A stretch of 64,000 nt of DNA from Variovorax ginsengisoli. GTDB taxonomy: Bacteria > Pseudomonadota > Gammaproteobacteria > Burkholderiales > Burkholderiaceae_C. Position 1 is the first letter of the stretch. Each line of letters begins with the position of its first letter. The translations under genes and the position numbers were made by a program. This document shows, piece after piece, positions 16,803 to 25,730 of this stretch. The notes below the pieces were generated by a model, which saw nothing but the letters and a program-made list of their open reading frames with translations, made no database searches and was not told the origin of the DNA. Location of the stretch: the NCBI RefSeq assembly GCF_030486595.1, contig NZ_JAUJZH010000013.1, positions 124,001 to 188,000 of the forward strand, read 5' to 3'.

Positions 16803-17902
16803 CCCCGCAGCACCCGATGGCGTTCGTGCTCCTGTTCGCCCTGGTGGCGGCCTTGCTCGCGGGGCTGGCCTGGTCGACCTCCCTGCGGGCGCGCCGACAG
16901 CGCGCGGCATCGGAAGAGCGGCTGGCGCAGCTCGAACGGCGGCTGGCCGAGCAGCGCGCCGCGGCGAGCCGGGCGGAAGCCTCGCGTGCCGCTGCCGAGG
17001 CCGAACTGCGCGCCAGCGAGGAGCGCTGTGCCGCGGCGCTGCGCGGCAGCCAGGACGGCATGTGGGACTGGGACATCGGCTCGGGCTGCGTCGAGCTCTC
17101 CCCGCGCTGGAAGAGCATGCTGGGATTCGAGGCCCATGAACTCGCCGACGACCTGGCAGGCTGGCGATCGCGCGTGCACCCTGACGACCGGCCCGCGTTC
17201 GAGCGATCGCTGGCCCAGGCGACCGCTGCGCATGCGGCGCCGGACGATGCGCGCTTCGAACACGAGATGCGCATGCTGCACAAGGACGGCAGCGTGCGGT
17301 GGGTGCTGTCGCGCGGCGTCGCCCTGCGGCGCGCCGGTGCGCCGCCCTACCGCATGGTGGGACAGGATACCGACGTGACGCCGATCCGGCGCGTCCTCGA
17401 CGTGCTCCAGGCCGTGGCCGACGGGACGGCGGGGGCGGTCGGCGAAGCTTTCTTTCCGGCGATGGTGCGCCACTTCGCGCGCGCGCTCGGGCTCGATTGC
17501 GTCTTCGTCGCCGAATGCGCGGACCAGCCCGCGACGCGGGTGCGCACGCTGGCGTACTGGGCGGAGGGCAGCCTGCGCGACAACTTCGAATTCGCCCTGG
17601 CCGGCACGCCCTGCGAAGCCGTCGTCCAGGGCGGAAGCGCGTGTTTCCACCGCAGCGGCCTGGCGCGGATGTTTCCGCGCGAAGTCGGTTGGGAGGCCTA
17701 TCTCGGGATGCCGATCGTTGCCAGCGACGGCCGCACCCTCGGCCACCTGGCGTTCTTCCATCGCACGCCGCTGGGCGACGAAATGCTGGTCGATTCGGTC
17801 TATCGGATCTTCCTTGCCCGCGCGGCCGCCGAGCTCGAACGGATTCAGGCGCTGGCCCGACGCCCGACAGGCGCATCGCCAGCCGGCGCACCGGCCGCCT
17901 GA
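16799..17902 (+). CDS. membrane-anchored PAS-GAF signalling protein
   Basis: The protein has 367 residues. An N-terminal membrane helix (about 6-25) is followed by an Ala/Arg/Glu-rich coiled coil (about 30-75), a PAS domain (DGMWDWDIGSGCVELSPRWK, WRSRVHPDDR, HKDGSVRWVLSRG) and a GAF-like domain from about 205 to 345. No kinase, cyclase or output domain follows, so it probably feeds a signal to a partner kinase. It starts by an ATGA overlap with the sensor kinase. Its 3' end overlaps the convergent giant gene by 58 bp. The ligand is unknown. Confidence 0.8.
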   Translation: MTPQHPMAFVLLFALVAALLAGLAWSTSLRARRQRAASEERLAQLERRLAEQRAAASRAEASRAAAEAELRASEERCAAALRGSQDGMWDWDIGSGCVELSPRWKSMLGFEAHELADDLAGWRSRVHPDDRPAFERSLAQATAAHAAPDDARFEHEMRMLHKDGSVRWVLSRGVALRRAGAPPYRMVGQDTDVTPIRRVLDVLQAVADGTAGAVGEAFFPAMVRHFARALGLDCVFVAECADQPATRVRTLAYWAEGSLRDNFEFALAGTPCEAVVQGGSACFHRSGLARMFPREVGWEAYLGMPIVASDGRTLGHLAFFHRTPLGDEMLVDSVYRIFLARAAAELERIQALARRPTGASPAGAPAA

Positions 17903-20900
17903 GGCGCCGGGGACTTCGCCGCCGGCAGGTCGAACGAGAAGCAGCTGCCCACCCCCTCGCGGCTCTCCACGGCGATCTGGCAGCCGTGCAGCTCGACGAT
18001 GCGCCTGGCGATCGCGAGACCCAGTCCGGCGCCGCCCGGCAGAGGGTTGCACGCCTTGCCGCCACGGTAGAAGCGATCGAAGACAAGCGGCAGCTCGGAC
18101 GGCGGAATGCCGCTGCCGGTGTCGGTGACGCTGGCGATGACGCGCTCGCCCTCCGTCCTCAGCCTGACGCTCACCGAGCCGCCGCTGGACGTGTGCTTCA
18201 ACGCGTTGCCGATCAGGTTGTCGAGGACACGCTCGACGAGACCCAGGTCGGCGTCGACCGCCGGCAGCGCGTGTGCCGGCTCGATCCGCAGCGTCACCGC
18301 CTTGCGGTCGGCCGCGAGCTGGAACTTCTGCACCACGTCGACCGCCAGTTCGGGCAGATGGAAAGCCTCGCGATCGAGCCGGAGGCCCTTGAAGTCGAGC
18401 TTGGCGAGCTCGAACAGCTCGTCGATCAGGGTTGCGAGGTACTCGCTCTGGCGCAGCGCGATCTCGAGGTAGCTCTGCCGGGTTGCGGGGGGCAATCGAT
18501 CGCCCTTCAGCACCAGCATCTCCAGGTAGCCGCGCAGCGAAACCAGCGGCGAGCGCAGGTCGTGCGAGACGTTGGCGATCAGTTCGCTGCGCAGGTACAC
18601 ATTTTCGGCCTCGAGCTCTTCCTTGAGCCGCCCGACCTGCGCCAGCGCCTCGCCGAGCTGCTGGCGCGCCTCGCGGTGCTCGTGCACTTCGCGCTTCAGC
18701 CCCTCGAACAGCCGCGCGTTCTCGAGCGCGATGGCGGCCTGGGTCGCGAGCACGCGGACCACCCGCATGCGCTCCGCGGTGAAGGCGCCCGCCAGCACGC
18801 TGTTCTCCAGGTAGAGCACGGCAACCAGCCGTCCCTGCTTCTGCACCGCCACGCACATGACCGATCGGGGCATGTGGCGCAGCATGTACGGATCGCTGCC
18901 AAAGCGATCGTCCATGGCGGCGTTGGCCAGCACGACGCTTTGCGCGGTGCGCCGCACGTAGTTGACGATGCTCGCAGGCAGGTTGCGAGATGCGGCCAGC
19001 GGCGTTCCGGGTGCCATCGTCCACGCCGGCGCCTGCTGCGGCTCGGCGGCATAGACCAGCGCCTCGCCCTCGCGTTCGAGCACCAGGCAGCCGCGCTCGG
19101 CGCCCGCGTTCTCGATGGCGATGCGCATGAGGCGCGCGAGCAGCCGGTCCAGCTCGACCTCGCCGGCGATGGCTTGCGCGGCTTTCAACACGCTGTCCAG
19201 GTCCAGGTCGTCGACCTCTGGCGAACCCGGCATCGGTGCTGCGGAGGTCGGCGTCGGCGCCGGCAACTCGCGCGGGGCCTTGACGGCATCGCTCAGCAGC
19301 TCGGGGTACCTGCAATCGAGCTGCCCGACCTTGGCCGCGGCGCCCCAGCGCGCGTAGCCGGCGCGCGCCTGTGCCATGAACAGGCCCGCCAGCGCCGCAT
19401 CGCCGCGCGCGAGGCGGAATCTTGCATGGAGTTCGTTGGCCAGCGCGAGTTGTTGAAGCATCCCGGGCCGCCCGGCGGAGTACTCGATCGCTTGCTCATA
19501 GTGCGTGATCGCTTCATGTTCACGGCCTTCGATCCGGTCGAGTTCGGCGGCGAGGAGCAGCGCGGGGCAGTGAAAGTTCTCCGCGCAATGCATGGCCAGA
19601 CCGTCGAACGATGCGCGCGCCTGGGCGATCCGCGCCACGGCCGCCGGGCGCGCCTCTTCGCCCGCATCGGCGAGGCCCGCGGCCAACGCCAGCGCGCTCC
19701 AGAACTCGTAGACCAGGGGCCAGACCGTGCCGGCCATGTGGTGCACCGTCGCCCCCGCCACGCGCGCGGCCGCCAGTGCCTGCGCAGGGGTCCCGAGCAT
19801 GCAGCAGACATGCAGTTTCGCCACGGCATGGACAGTCGCGAAGAAGGGGCTGTCGCGGTACGTGCACAGGTAGGCGTCTTCGTCGATCGCGGCGTCCGAC
19901 AGGGACAACGGCCCCAGGGTCAGGCCCTGCAGCGCGCGGGCCCAGTTCAGGATCAGCTTCGTCGAATCGGCAAAACCCTGGTTCTTGAGCCTCTGGATCA
20001 GCGCAACGCTCGGTGAATACTCCCGCACGAACTCGGCCAGGTCCTGCGTGGCAAGGATGGCCGACCAGAGTTCGGTGCCGGCGCCATAGGCGGCATAGAG
20101 GAAGTCGCCGCTCTCGAGTCCGCTGCGGCAGGCTTCGCGGGCGTAGGGAATGCAGCTCGCCCAGGGCTGGCACCAGAAGTTCACGTGGGCGTGGAACTGC
20201 TGGTAGATCTTGGCGCGTCGCCGCGAATCCTCGAAGCGATGGTTCACGGCGAGCGCCAGCTTGCCGAAAGCATCGGCGCCCCGATAGTCGCCCCGCACCG
20301 GGCCGACCGTGATGGCATGCGTCACGTAGCCGTAGGCGGAGTCCTCGACGTTGCCGTGCACCAGCGACAGCCGGACCATCGTCGCCGAGATCAGCCGCGC
20401 CAGGGTCGGGTCGCCGAGAATGTAGGCCGAGGCCCAGATGTCGGTCAGCATCCGCATGACGATGAGGATCTTCGGGTCGTCCATCGCCGGCAGGTCGACC
20501 AGCGTGGCGATGTCCCGATCGCCCAGCAACGACGCGATGAGATCCATCTCGCGGGCCAGCGCGCGCTCCTTGTCGGCGGCGGCCTCGGGCAGCGAGACGT
20601 CGAACAGCGCGAGGCCGGCGCGCGTGTTCGCCAGCGCGTCGGCATAGCGTGCGGTGTGCTCGTACTGCACACTTCGCAAGCGATGGACACGCGCCCTGTC
20701 GATGTCGGTCGCGGCGCGGCGCAGAAGCAGTTCGAACTGCTGGTGCGCTGCCTCGAAGCGCGCGCACAGGTACAAGCTTTCGGCCGCTTCCAGGTGCAGG
20801 GCGAAGCAGAGCGCGTAGTCGGACGACCAGTGCGCCTCGGCAAGCAGCGCGATCCCGGCCTGGAAGAAATCCAGCGCCGCCTCGTGCGCGGTCGACTGTT

Positions 20901-22920
20901 TGGCCTTGCGACCGGCGTTCAGGTCGAGGCGTGCCACGGCGAGCCTTTCGTCTGCGCCGCCGATCAGGTCGCTTCCGCGGTTGAGGTGATGGACGATGTC
21001 GAACAGGCCCTGCTCGAGCTGGTGCGGCGTGGCACGCGACAGCAGCAGGCGGCCGATGCGCAGGTGCAGCATCGGCTTGCGCTCATCGGAAATCATTGCG
21101 TAGGCCGCCTGCTGGACCCGGTCGTGCAGGAAGGCGTGTGCCGGCTCCGCATCGCCGTCCCGGCGCGCCGCCGGGACGATCAGGCCCTCGGCCTCCGCCT
21201 CGGCGAGATCCTCGGCCACCTCCAGCGGTGGCTGCTCGCTGATGATCGCCAGCGTGCGCTGGTCGAAGCTGTTGCCGATGCAGGCGGCCAGCGTCAGGGC
21301 GTATTGGGATCGGTGAGACAGGCGCTGGATGTTGTGCTTCATCAGGTCGACCACGTCATCGGCCAGCGGCGCGCGTGCGATCGCCTCGATCCGGCAGGTC
21401 CATCGGCCGAGCGCCTCGTCGAAGCGGATATGACCGTCGCGCACCAGCAGCCTGAGGAACTGGACGACGAAGAAGGGATTGCCGCCGGTCTTCTCGAGCA
21501 CCAGTCGCGCGAGCGGCTGCGCGTCGGCGGGTTCCCAGTCCAGCGTATCGCGGACCAGCGAACTGAGATCGGCCAGCCGGAGCGGACCCAGTTCCACGCG
21601 CTGAAAAGCAATGTCAGCGGCTGCCAGACCGTCGAGCGCCCGCGTCAGGCGATGAGGATCGTCGAGCTCGTAGTCGCGGCAGGCGCCGACCAGCAGCAGG
21701 CCGCGGATGTCGGCGCTCGCGAGCATCGGCTCGAGCAGGCTCAACGTGGCGGCGTCGGCCCACTGCAAGTCGTCCAGGAACACCACCAGCGGATGCGCGG
21801 GCTGCGCGACCGCCGCGACGAAGTTCTGGAACACGCGCTGGAAGCGGTTGAGCGTCTCGGCCGCGCCGAGCGGCACGGGCGTCGGCTGCTCGCCGATGAT
21901 GAACTCGATCTCCGGGATGACTTCAACAAGCACGCTGCCATTGGCGCCCAATGCACGCAGCAGCTTGCCACGCCATTCGTCGAGGCGGCTCTCGCTCTCC
22001 GTGAGCATTTGCCGCACCAGGTCCCGAAGGGCCTGGACCAGCGCGCTGAACGGGACACTGCGGGCCACCTGGTCGAACTTGCCCGAGACGAAATAGCCTT
22101 GCTGGCGGACGAGGGGTTTGTAGAACTCGTGGATCAGGGCCGTCTTGCCGATCCCGGGATACCCGGACACGAGCAGCATCGGGGCCCGGCCGCGCCCGTC
22201 GCCTGCGCGCTCGAAGGCGGCCCGCAGCACGGCGACTTCATCCTCGCGCCCGTACAGCCTGGGCAGGTCCGGCAACCGCTCCCGGATGTCGCGCCGCCCC
22301 AGCGCGAACGCGTCGATGCGCCCGCGTGCGCTCCACTCGCGTTGGCAGAGCATCAGATCGTCGATCAGCGCAGCGGCGCTCTGGTAGCGCTCCTCGGGGG
22401 ACTTCGCCAGCAGCTTCATCACGATCTGAGACACGGGGAGCGGGACATGGGCGTCGATGTCGATCGGCGCAGGCGGCCTGCGCGCGATGTGCGCATGGAT
22501 CAGCTCCAGTGCGTCCTCCGAGCGGAACGGCGGCGCACCGACGAGCAATTCGTAGAGCACGACGCCCAGCGCGTACAGGTCGCTGCGATGGTCCGGAACG
22601 CGATCCATGCGTCCGGTCTGCTCCGGCGAGGCATACACGAGGCGCGCCACGTTCATCGAAGCCGCCGATGCAGGCGCACCATGGCTCATGTCGCCCAAGT
22701 CGATCAGCCATGCGCGATCGGCGGCGGGATCGCAATGCACCGCTTCGGGGCGCACGCCGTTGTGGACCCTGCCGCCGCGATGCAGCGCTGCCAGCGCCGC
22801 CGCGAGCTGGATGCCGAGCGCGAGCACCCGGCCCACGGGCAGCGGGCCCGCCGCCGCCAGCATGGACAGCGGCTCGCCTTGGGCAGCAGGCAGGTCGGAC
22901 GATGCGTCTTCGGCGTTCAT
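17845..22920 (-). CDS. giant pseudokinase-AAA ATPase-GAF-sensor histidine kinase
   Basis: The protein has 1691 residues. At 20-195 is a Ser/Thr kinase-like domain without an N-lobe glycine loop or lysine; HRD is replaced by HNG (53-55) and DFG by DLG, so it is probably inactive. An AAA_16 ATPase follows, with Walker A GYPGIGKT (253-260) and Walker B LVVFLDDLQWAD (378-389). A long helical, TPR-like region, a GAF domain (about 1240-1400), then HisKA with His1453 (ANVSHDLRSPL) and HATPase_c complete it. Such proteins are annotated as trifunctional kinase/ATPase/histidine kinases; they are cytoplasmic and usually poorly understood. The start MNAED is chosen by domain position. Its kinase core is paralogous to that at 15813-16802, suggesting a shared response regulator. 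Confidence 0.88.
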   Translation of the reverse strand: MNAEDASSDLPAAQGEPLSMLAAAGPLPVGRVLALGIQLAAALAALHRGGRVHNGVRPEAVHCDPAADRAWLIDLGDMSHGAPASAASMNVARLVYASPEQTGRMDRVPDHRSDLYALGVVLYELLVGAPPFRSEDALELIHAHIARRPPAPIDIDAHVPLPVSQIVMKLLAKSPEERYQSAAALIDDLMLCQREWSARGRIDAFALGRRDIRERLPDLPRLYGREDEVAVLRAAFERAGDGRGRAPMLLVSGYPGIGKTALIHEFYKPLVRQQGYFVSGKFDQVARSVPFSALVQALRDLVRQMLTESESRLDEWRGKLLRALGANGSVLVEVIPEIEFIIGEQPTPVPLGAAETLNRFQRVFQNFVAAVAQPAHPLVVFLDDLQWADAATLSLLEPMLASADIRGLLLVGACRDYELDDPHRLTRALDGLAAADIAFQRVELGPLRLADLSSLVRDTLDWEPADAQPLARLVLEKTGGNPFFVVQFLRLLVRDGHIRFDEALGRWTCRIEAIARAPLADDVVDLMKHNIQRLSHRSQYALTLAACIGNSFDQRTLAIISEQPPLEVAEDLAEAEAEGLIVPAARRDGDAEPAHAFLHDRVQQAAYAMISDERKPMLHLRIGRLLLSRATPHQLEQGLFDIVHHLNRGSDLIGGADERLAVARLDLNAGRKAKQSTAHEAALDFFQAGIALLAEAHWSSDYALCFALHLEAAESLYLCARFEAAHQQFELLLRRAATDIDRARVHRLRSVQYEHTARYADALANTRAGLALFDVSLPEAAADKERALAREMDLIASLLGDRDIATLVDLPAMDDPKILIVMRMLTDIWASAYILGDPTLARLISATMVRLSLVHGNVEDSAYGYVTHAITVGPVRGDYRGADAFGKLALAVNHRFEDSRRRAKIYQQFHAHVNFWCQPWASCIPYAREACRSGLESGDFLYAAYGAGTELWSAILATQDLAEFVREYSPSVALIQRLKNQGFADSTKLILNWARALQGLTLGPLSLSDAAIDEDAYLCTYRDSPFFATVHAVAKLHVCCMLGTPAQALAAARVAGATVHHMAGTVWPLVYEFWSALALAAGLADAGEEARPAAVARIAQARASFDGLAMHCAENFHCPALLLAAELDRIEGREHEAITHYEQAIEYSAGRPGMLQQLALANELHARFRLARGDAALAGLFMAQARAGYARWGAAAKVGQLDCRYPELLSDAVKAPRELPAPTPTSAAPMPGSPEVDDLDLDSVLKAAQAIAGEVELDRLLARLMRIAIENAGAERGCLVLEREGEALVYAAEPQQAPAWTMAPGTPLAASRNLPASIVNYVRRTAQSVVLANAAMDDRFGSDPYMLRHMPRSVMCVAVQKQGRLVAVLYLENSVLAGAFTAERMRVVRVLATQAAIALENARLFEGLKREVHEHREARQQLGEALAQVGRLKEELEAENVYLRSELIANVSHDLRSPLVSLRGYLEMLVLKGDRLPPATRQSYLEIALRQSEYLATLIDELFELAKLDFKGLRLDREAFHLPELAVDVVQKFQLAADRKAVTLRIEPAHALPAVDADLGLVERVLDNLIGNALKHTSSGGSVSVRLRTEGERVIASVTDTGSGIPPSELPLVFDRFYRGGKACNPLPGGAGLGLAIARRIVELHGCQIAVESREGVGSCFSFDLPAAKSPAPQAAGAPAGDAPVGRRASA

Positions 22921-22980
22921 GGCTCTTCGGAAGGCGTGCTGGCCGCACTGTGCGCCCGTTTGGCAGACGATGGCAAGCCC

Positions 22981-23045
22981 GTGACCAAAGCGTGAAGTTT
23001 CATTGATCGGGGCGTGAGACTCGCAGGCCACAGTGGATTCCGGAG
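22981..23045 (+). promoter_or_regulatory. cupin operator-promoter, twin of the bufA1 operator
   Basis: GTGA, GTGA, TTGA and GTGA begin at 22981, 22992, 23003 and 23014, again exactly 11 bp apart. CACAGT (possible -10) and TCCGGAG sit at the same offsets from the last half-site (15 and 25 bp) as in the bufA1 copy. The block lies between the divergent giant kinase and the cupin gene and could serve both. The gap-free agreement over 65 bp implies one regulator and one promoter class. Confidence 0.65.
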
Positions 23046-23092
23046 CCGCCATCGCGCGATCCGTCCACTCAGCCACCTTCAGGAGTCACACC

Positions 23093-23602
23093 ATGCACAC
23101 TGCCATCCCCCAATGTCATTCGATCTGGCGCCTGGCCGCGGCCGCCGCGCTCGTCACCGGCGCCTTCGCCGCGCTCGCGCCGGCCGCACAGGCCGGGCAA
23201 TGCCCCGCCGACAAGGTCGTGGCCGATGGCCAAGGCCAGAAACCCGGTCCCGCCATGCCGAAGGACGTGACCGACGTGGTCCGCTACAGCACCGATCTGT
23301 CGAAAGAGCCGCTGGCGTTGCAGGGGCGCCTGTTCCGCCTGCGCCAACTCGAGATGAAGCCGGGAGGCATCGTGCCCTGGCACAGCCACAACGAGCGGCC
23401 CGCCATGATCTACATCGTCTCGGGCGAGGTGGTGGAATACGCGAGCAACTGTGCGGTGCCCATCACGCACCGGAAGGGCGACGTTGCACCGGAAAAGAAC
23501 GGCACCTCCCACTGGTGGAAGAACACGGGCACCACGACAGCCGTGCTGATTTCGGTCGACCTGTTCCCCACCGAGATGAAAATGGACCCTCACGCGATGT
23601 AG
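23093..23602 (+). CDS. exported cupin-domain protein
   Basis: This 169-residue protein has a signal peptide (ALAPAAQAG, cleavage about residue 34) and one cupin domain. PWHSHNERPAMIYIVSGEV carries the metal-binding His-x-His and Glu, and SHWWKNTG ends the second cupin motif with its His. Cys residues near the mature N-terminus and in ASNCAVP could form a disulfide. AGGAG precedes the ATG. It shares its operator with bufA1, so a periplasmic role in metal handling is likely. A cupin enzyme or metal carrier are both possible. Confidence 0.8.
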   Translation: MHTAIPQCHSIWRLAAAAALVTGAFAALAPAAQAGQCPADKVVADGQGQKPGPAMPKDVTDVVRYSTDLSKEPLALQGRLFRLRQLEMKPGGIVPWHSHNERPAMIYIVSGEVVEYASNCAVPITHRKGDVAPEKNGTSHWWKNTGTTTAVLISVDLFPTEMKMDPHAM

Positions 23603-23636
23603 ACCGGCTCGCAGGCACCGAGGAAAGGCGGCCACC

Positions 23637-25019
23637 ATGCAGACACCCTTCGACGCATTGATCATCGGCAGCGGCCAGGCCGGGCCTTTCCTTGCCGTGC
23701 GACTGGCCGGCGCCGGCCTGAAGGTCGCACTGGTCGAGCGCGAGCACCTCGGGGGCACCTGTGTCAACGACGGCTGCATGCCGACCAAGACGCTGGTGGC
23801 CAGCGCGCGCGTCGCCCACCTGGCACGCCGGGCGAGCGACTACGGCGTGAATGTCGGCCCTTCGGTCAGCGTCGACATGCGTGCGGTCAAGGCGCGCAAG
23901 GATCTCGTCGTCCGCAACGCAGTGGACGGCCTCGCGCGGTGGCTCGACGAAACACCGGGCCTGCGCGTAGTCCTCGGCCACGCCCGCTTCGTCGCGCCGC
24001 ATGCCATCGAAGTCAACGGCGAGACCTTGGAGGCGCCAAGGATCTTCATCAACGTCGGCGCCCGGCCCATGCTTCCCGACTGGCCGGGGATCGCCGACAT
24101 GCCGGTGCTCACCAACACATCCATGATGGACCTCGATGTCCTGCCCGAGCACCTGGTCGTGGTCGGTGCCAGCTACATCGGCCTCGAGTTCGCGCAGATG
24201 TTCCGCCGCTTCGGCTCGCGGGTCTCGGTGCTGGAATACGCGGATCGCGTCATCGCGCGGGAGGACCCGGAGGTCTCGCACGAAGTGCAGGCCATCCTCG
24301 AGGGCGAGGGCGTGCGGTTCCTGCTCGGCGTGCGCGAGGCCGTCGTGTCACGAGCGACCGGCGACGCGCCGATTCGCATCGCGTTGAAGTCCGGCGGCGT
24401 CGCGCAGGAGGTACGTGGCAGCCATCTGCTCGCCGCGGTGGGCCGGCGTCCCAACAGCGACTGGCTCGACCTCGACCGGGCCGGCATCGCGACCGACGCG
24501 CGCGGCTTCATCACCGTCGACGATCAGTTGCGCACCAGTGTCCCCGGCATATGGGCGCTCGGCGACGTCAATGGACTGGGCGCCTTCACCCACACCTCCT
24601 ACAACGACCACGAGATCGTCGCGGCCAACCTGCTCGACGGCGAAGCGCGCCGCACCACCGATCGCATCCCCGCCTATGCGCTCTTTACCGACCCGCCGCT
24701 CGGGCGGATCGGCATGACCGAGGCACAGGTACGGGCATCGGGCCGGCCTGCCCTGGTCGGCGTGATGCCGATGAGCCGCGTGGGACGCGCGAAGGAACGC
24801 GGCGAGACGCAAGGCTTCATGAAGGTACTGGTGGACGCGCACACCGAGCGCATCCTCGGAGCGGCGCTGCTGTGCATCGAGGGCGACGAGATCGTGCACT
24901 CGCTGCTCGACGTGATGGCCGCCGATGCGTCCTGCCAGGTGATCCGTCGCTGCGTGCACATTCATCCGACCGTCAGCGAGCTGATTCCGACCCTGTTGGG
25001 CAACTTGACGCCGCTCTGA
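23637..25019 (+). CDS. mercuric-reductase-like FAD/NAD(P)-disulfide oxidoreductase
   Basis: This 460-residue flavoprotein of the pyridine nucleotide-disulfide family has an FAD-binding start (IIGSGQAGPFLAVRLA), the redox-active pair in GGTCVNDGCMPTKTL, an NAD(P) site (VVVGASYIGLEFAQMF), GIWALGDVNG and a dimerisation domain ending VHIHPTVSELIP. It lacks the N-terminal HMA domain and the C-terminal Cys pair of true MerA. It is probably a dihydrolipoamide-dehydrogenase-like reductase annotated as mercuric reductase. It follows the cupin gene by 34 bp, presumably in its operon, and may reduce disulfides or metals during metal stress. Confidence 0.85.
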   Translation: MQTPFDALIIGSGQAGPFLAVRLAGAGLKVALVEREHLGGTCVNDGCMPTKTLVASARVAHLARRASDYGVNVGPSVSVDMRAVKARKDLVVRNAVDGLARWLDETPGLRVVLGHARFVAPHAIEVNGETLEAPRIFINVGARPMLPDWPGIADMPVLTNTSMMDLDVLPEHLVVVGASYIGLEFAQMFRRFGSRVSVLEYADRVIAREDPEVSHEVQAILEGEGVRFLLGVREAVVSRATGDAPIRIALKSGGVAQEVRGSHLLAAVGRRPNSDWLDLDRAGIATDARGFITVDDQLRTSVPGIWALGDVNGLGAFTHTSYNDHEIVAANLLDGEARRTTDRIPAYALFTDPPLGRIGMTEAQVRASGRPALVGVMPMSRVGRAKERGETQGFMKVLVDAHTERILGAALLCIEGDEIVHSLLDVMAADASCQVIRRCVHIHPTVSELIPTLLGNLTPL

Positions 25020-25062
25020 GAGGCGGGCTGAGGGTCGCCGCAGTTCCTGAGCGCGCACGCAC

Positions 25063-25179
25063 CTACAACGAGCGCATCAGGCCACAGGCGGCGAGCCCGG
25101 CGCGGAATACACCCGATACCGGGAACATCGCGCTGGGCTCCACGGCCCATGCCGACGAGATGTTGATGATCGCGCCGCC
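25063..25179 (-). pseudogene. remnant of a short-chain dehydrogenase
   Basis: A 38-codon stretch reads GGAIINISSAWAVEP and continues FPVSGVFRAGLAA, the strand and catalytic-serine region of SDR enzymes, then stops. Neither the cofactor-binding start nor the rest of the fold is present. It lies between the flavoprotein and cytochrome genes, at the edge of the stress island, and marks an old deletion or rearrangement. Confidence 0.6.
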
Positions 25180-25192
25180 CTTCTGCTTCCGA

Positions 25193-25522
25193 TCAGGGCC
25201 GCTCGCGCGCCGCTGGCCCCAGTACCACCGGCGGTCCCGAGGGCGCCTTGAATCCATAGAAGCGCTCGTTGAGATACTGCGCGACAGCGGCGATGTCGTC
25301 CTCGCTCCAGTTCAACGCGGCTGCGGCTTGCCAGTTCACCACTTGCGCCTGGAGGCTGTTCCAGTCCTTCGCCAGCCTCCGGTCTCGCCAGTGAACCTGC
25401 GTGGTGTGGCAGGCGACGCAGTGCGTCGTGTACAGCAGTTCTCCGCGCGACTGGGCAGCGGCCGGCACGCCGGAGAGCGCGGCGACCGCCAGGAGGCACG
25501 CTGCCAACGGTGGAACAGTCAT
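25193..25522 (-). CDS. small exported c-type cytochrome
   Basis: This 109-residue protein has a signal peptide (cleavage near VPAAAQ) and one heme site CVACH. It continues with TTQVHWRDRRLAKDW and a final helix DIAAVAQYLNERFY, typical of monoheme class I cytochromes that carry electrons in the periplasm. The expected distal Met is not obvious in the short C-terminal part. The start has AGAGGAAT before the ATG. Its promoter region carries an FNR-type box at 25595-25608. Confidence 0.85.
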   Translation of the reverse strand: MTVPPLAACLLAVAALSGVPAAAQSRGELLYTTHCVACHTTQVHWRDRRLAKDWNSLQAQVVNWQAAAALNWSEDDIAAVAQYLNERFYGFKAPSGPPVVLGPAARERP

Positions 25523-25594
25523 GGGATTCCTCTCATTCAGGCCGGCGCAGGCGGGGCCGAAAGGAGAGCATTGCGCAGTGGTGAAGCCCCGAGC

Positions 25595-25694
25595 TTGATG
25601 CAGCGCAATGACAAGCGACGTCATCGCCTCGCGCGAATGGCCGTTCTCTGGTTTGCGCACGATCAAGCCCCGGACGTTCCGATGGATCTAGCGT
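25595..25694. promoter_or_regulatory. divergent FNR-type boxes for the cytochrome and CBS genes
   Basis: TTGATGCAGCGCAA (25595-25608) faces the cytochrome gene, and TTGCGCACGATCAA (25653-25666) faces the CBS gene. After the second box a -10 TAGCGT (25689) follows at 22 bp, the spacing of a class II FNR/Crp promoter (box centred near -41). Confidence 0.75.
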
Positions 25695-25730
25695 TCGCTC
25701 ACGTCCCAACCCTCTTCAGCGAGGAAAGCC

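Noticed and set aside
20185..22995. 936-codon open frame on the plus strand
   Set aside because: It is antisense to the giant kinase gene, whose domains and motifs are clear; its own translation is rich in Arg, Gln, His and Val without any recognisable fold, as expected for a high-GC shadow.
23003..23016. TTGATCGGGGCGTG as an FNR box before the cupin gene
   Set aside because: The second half-site lacks CAA; the TTGA belongs to the phased GTGA array.
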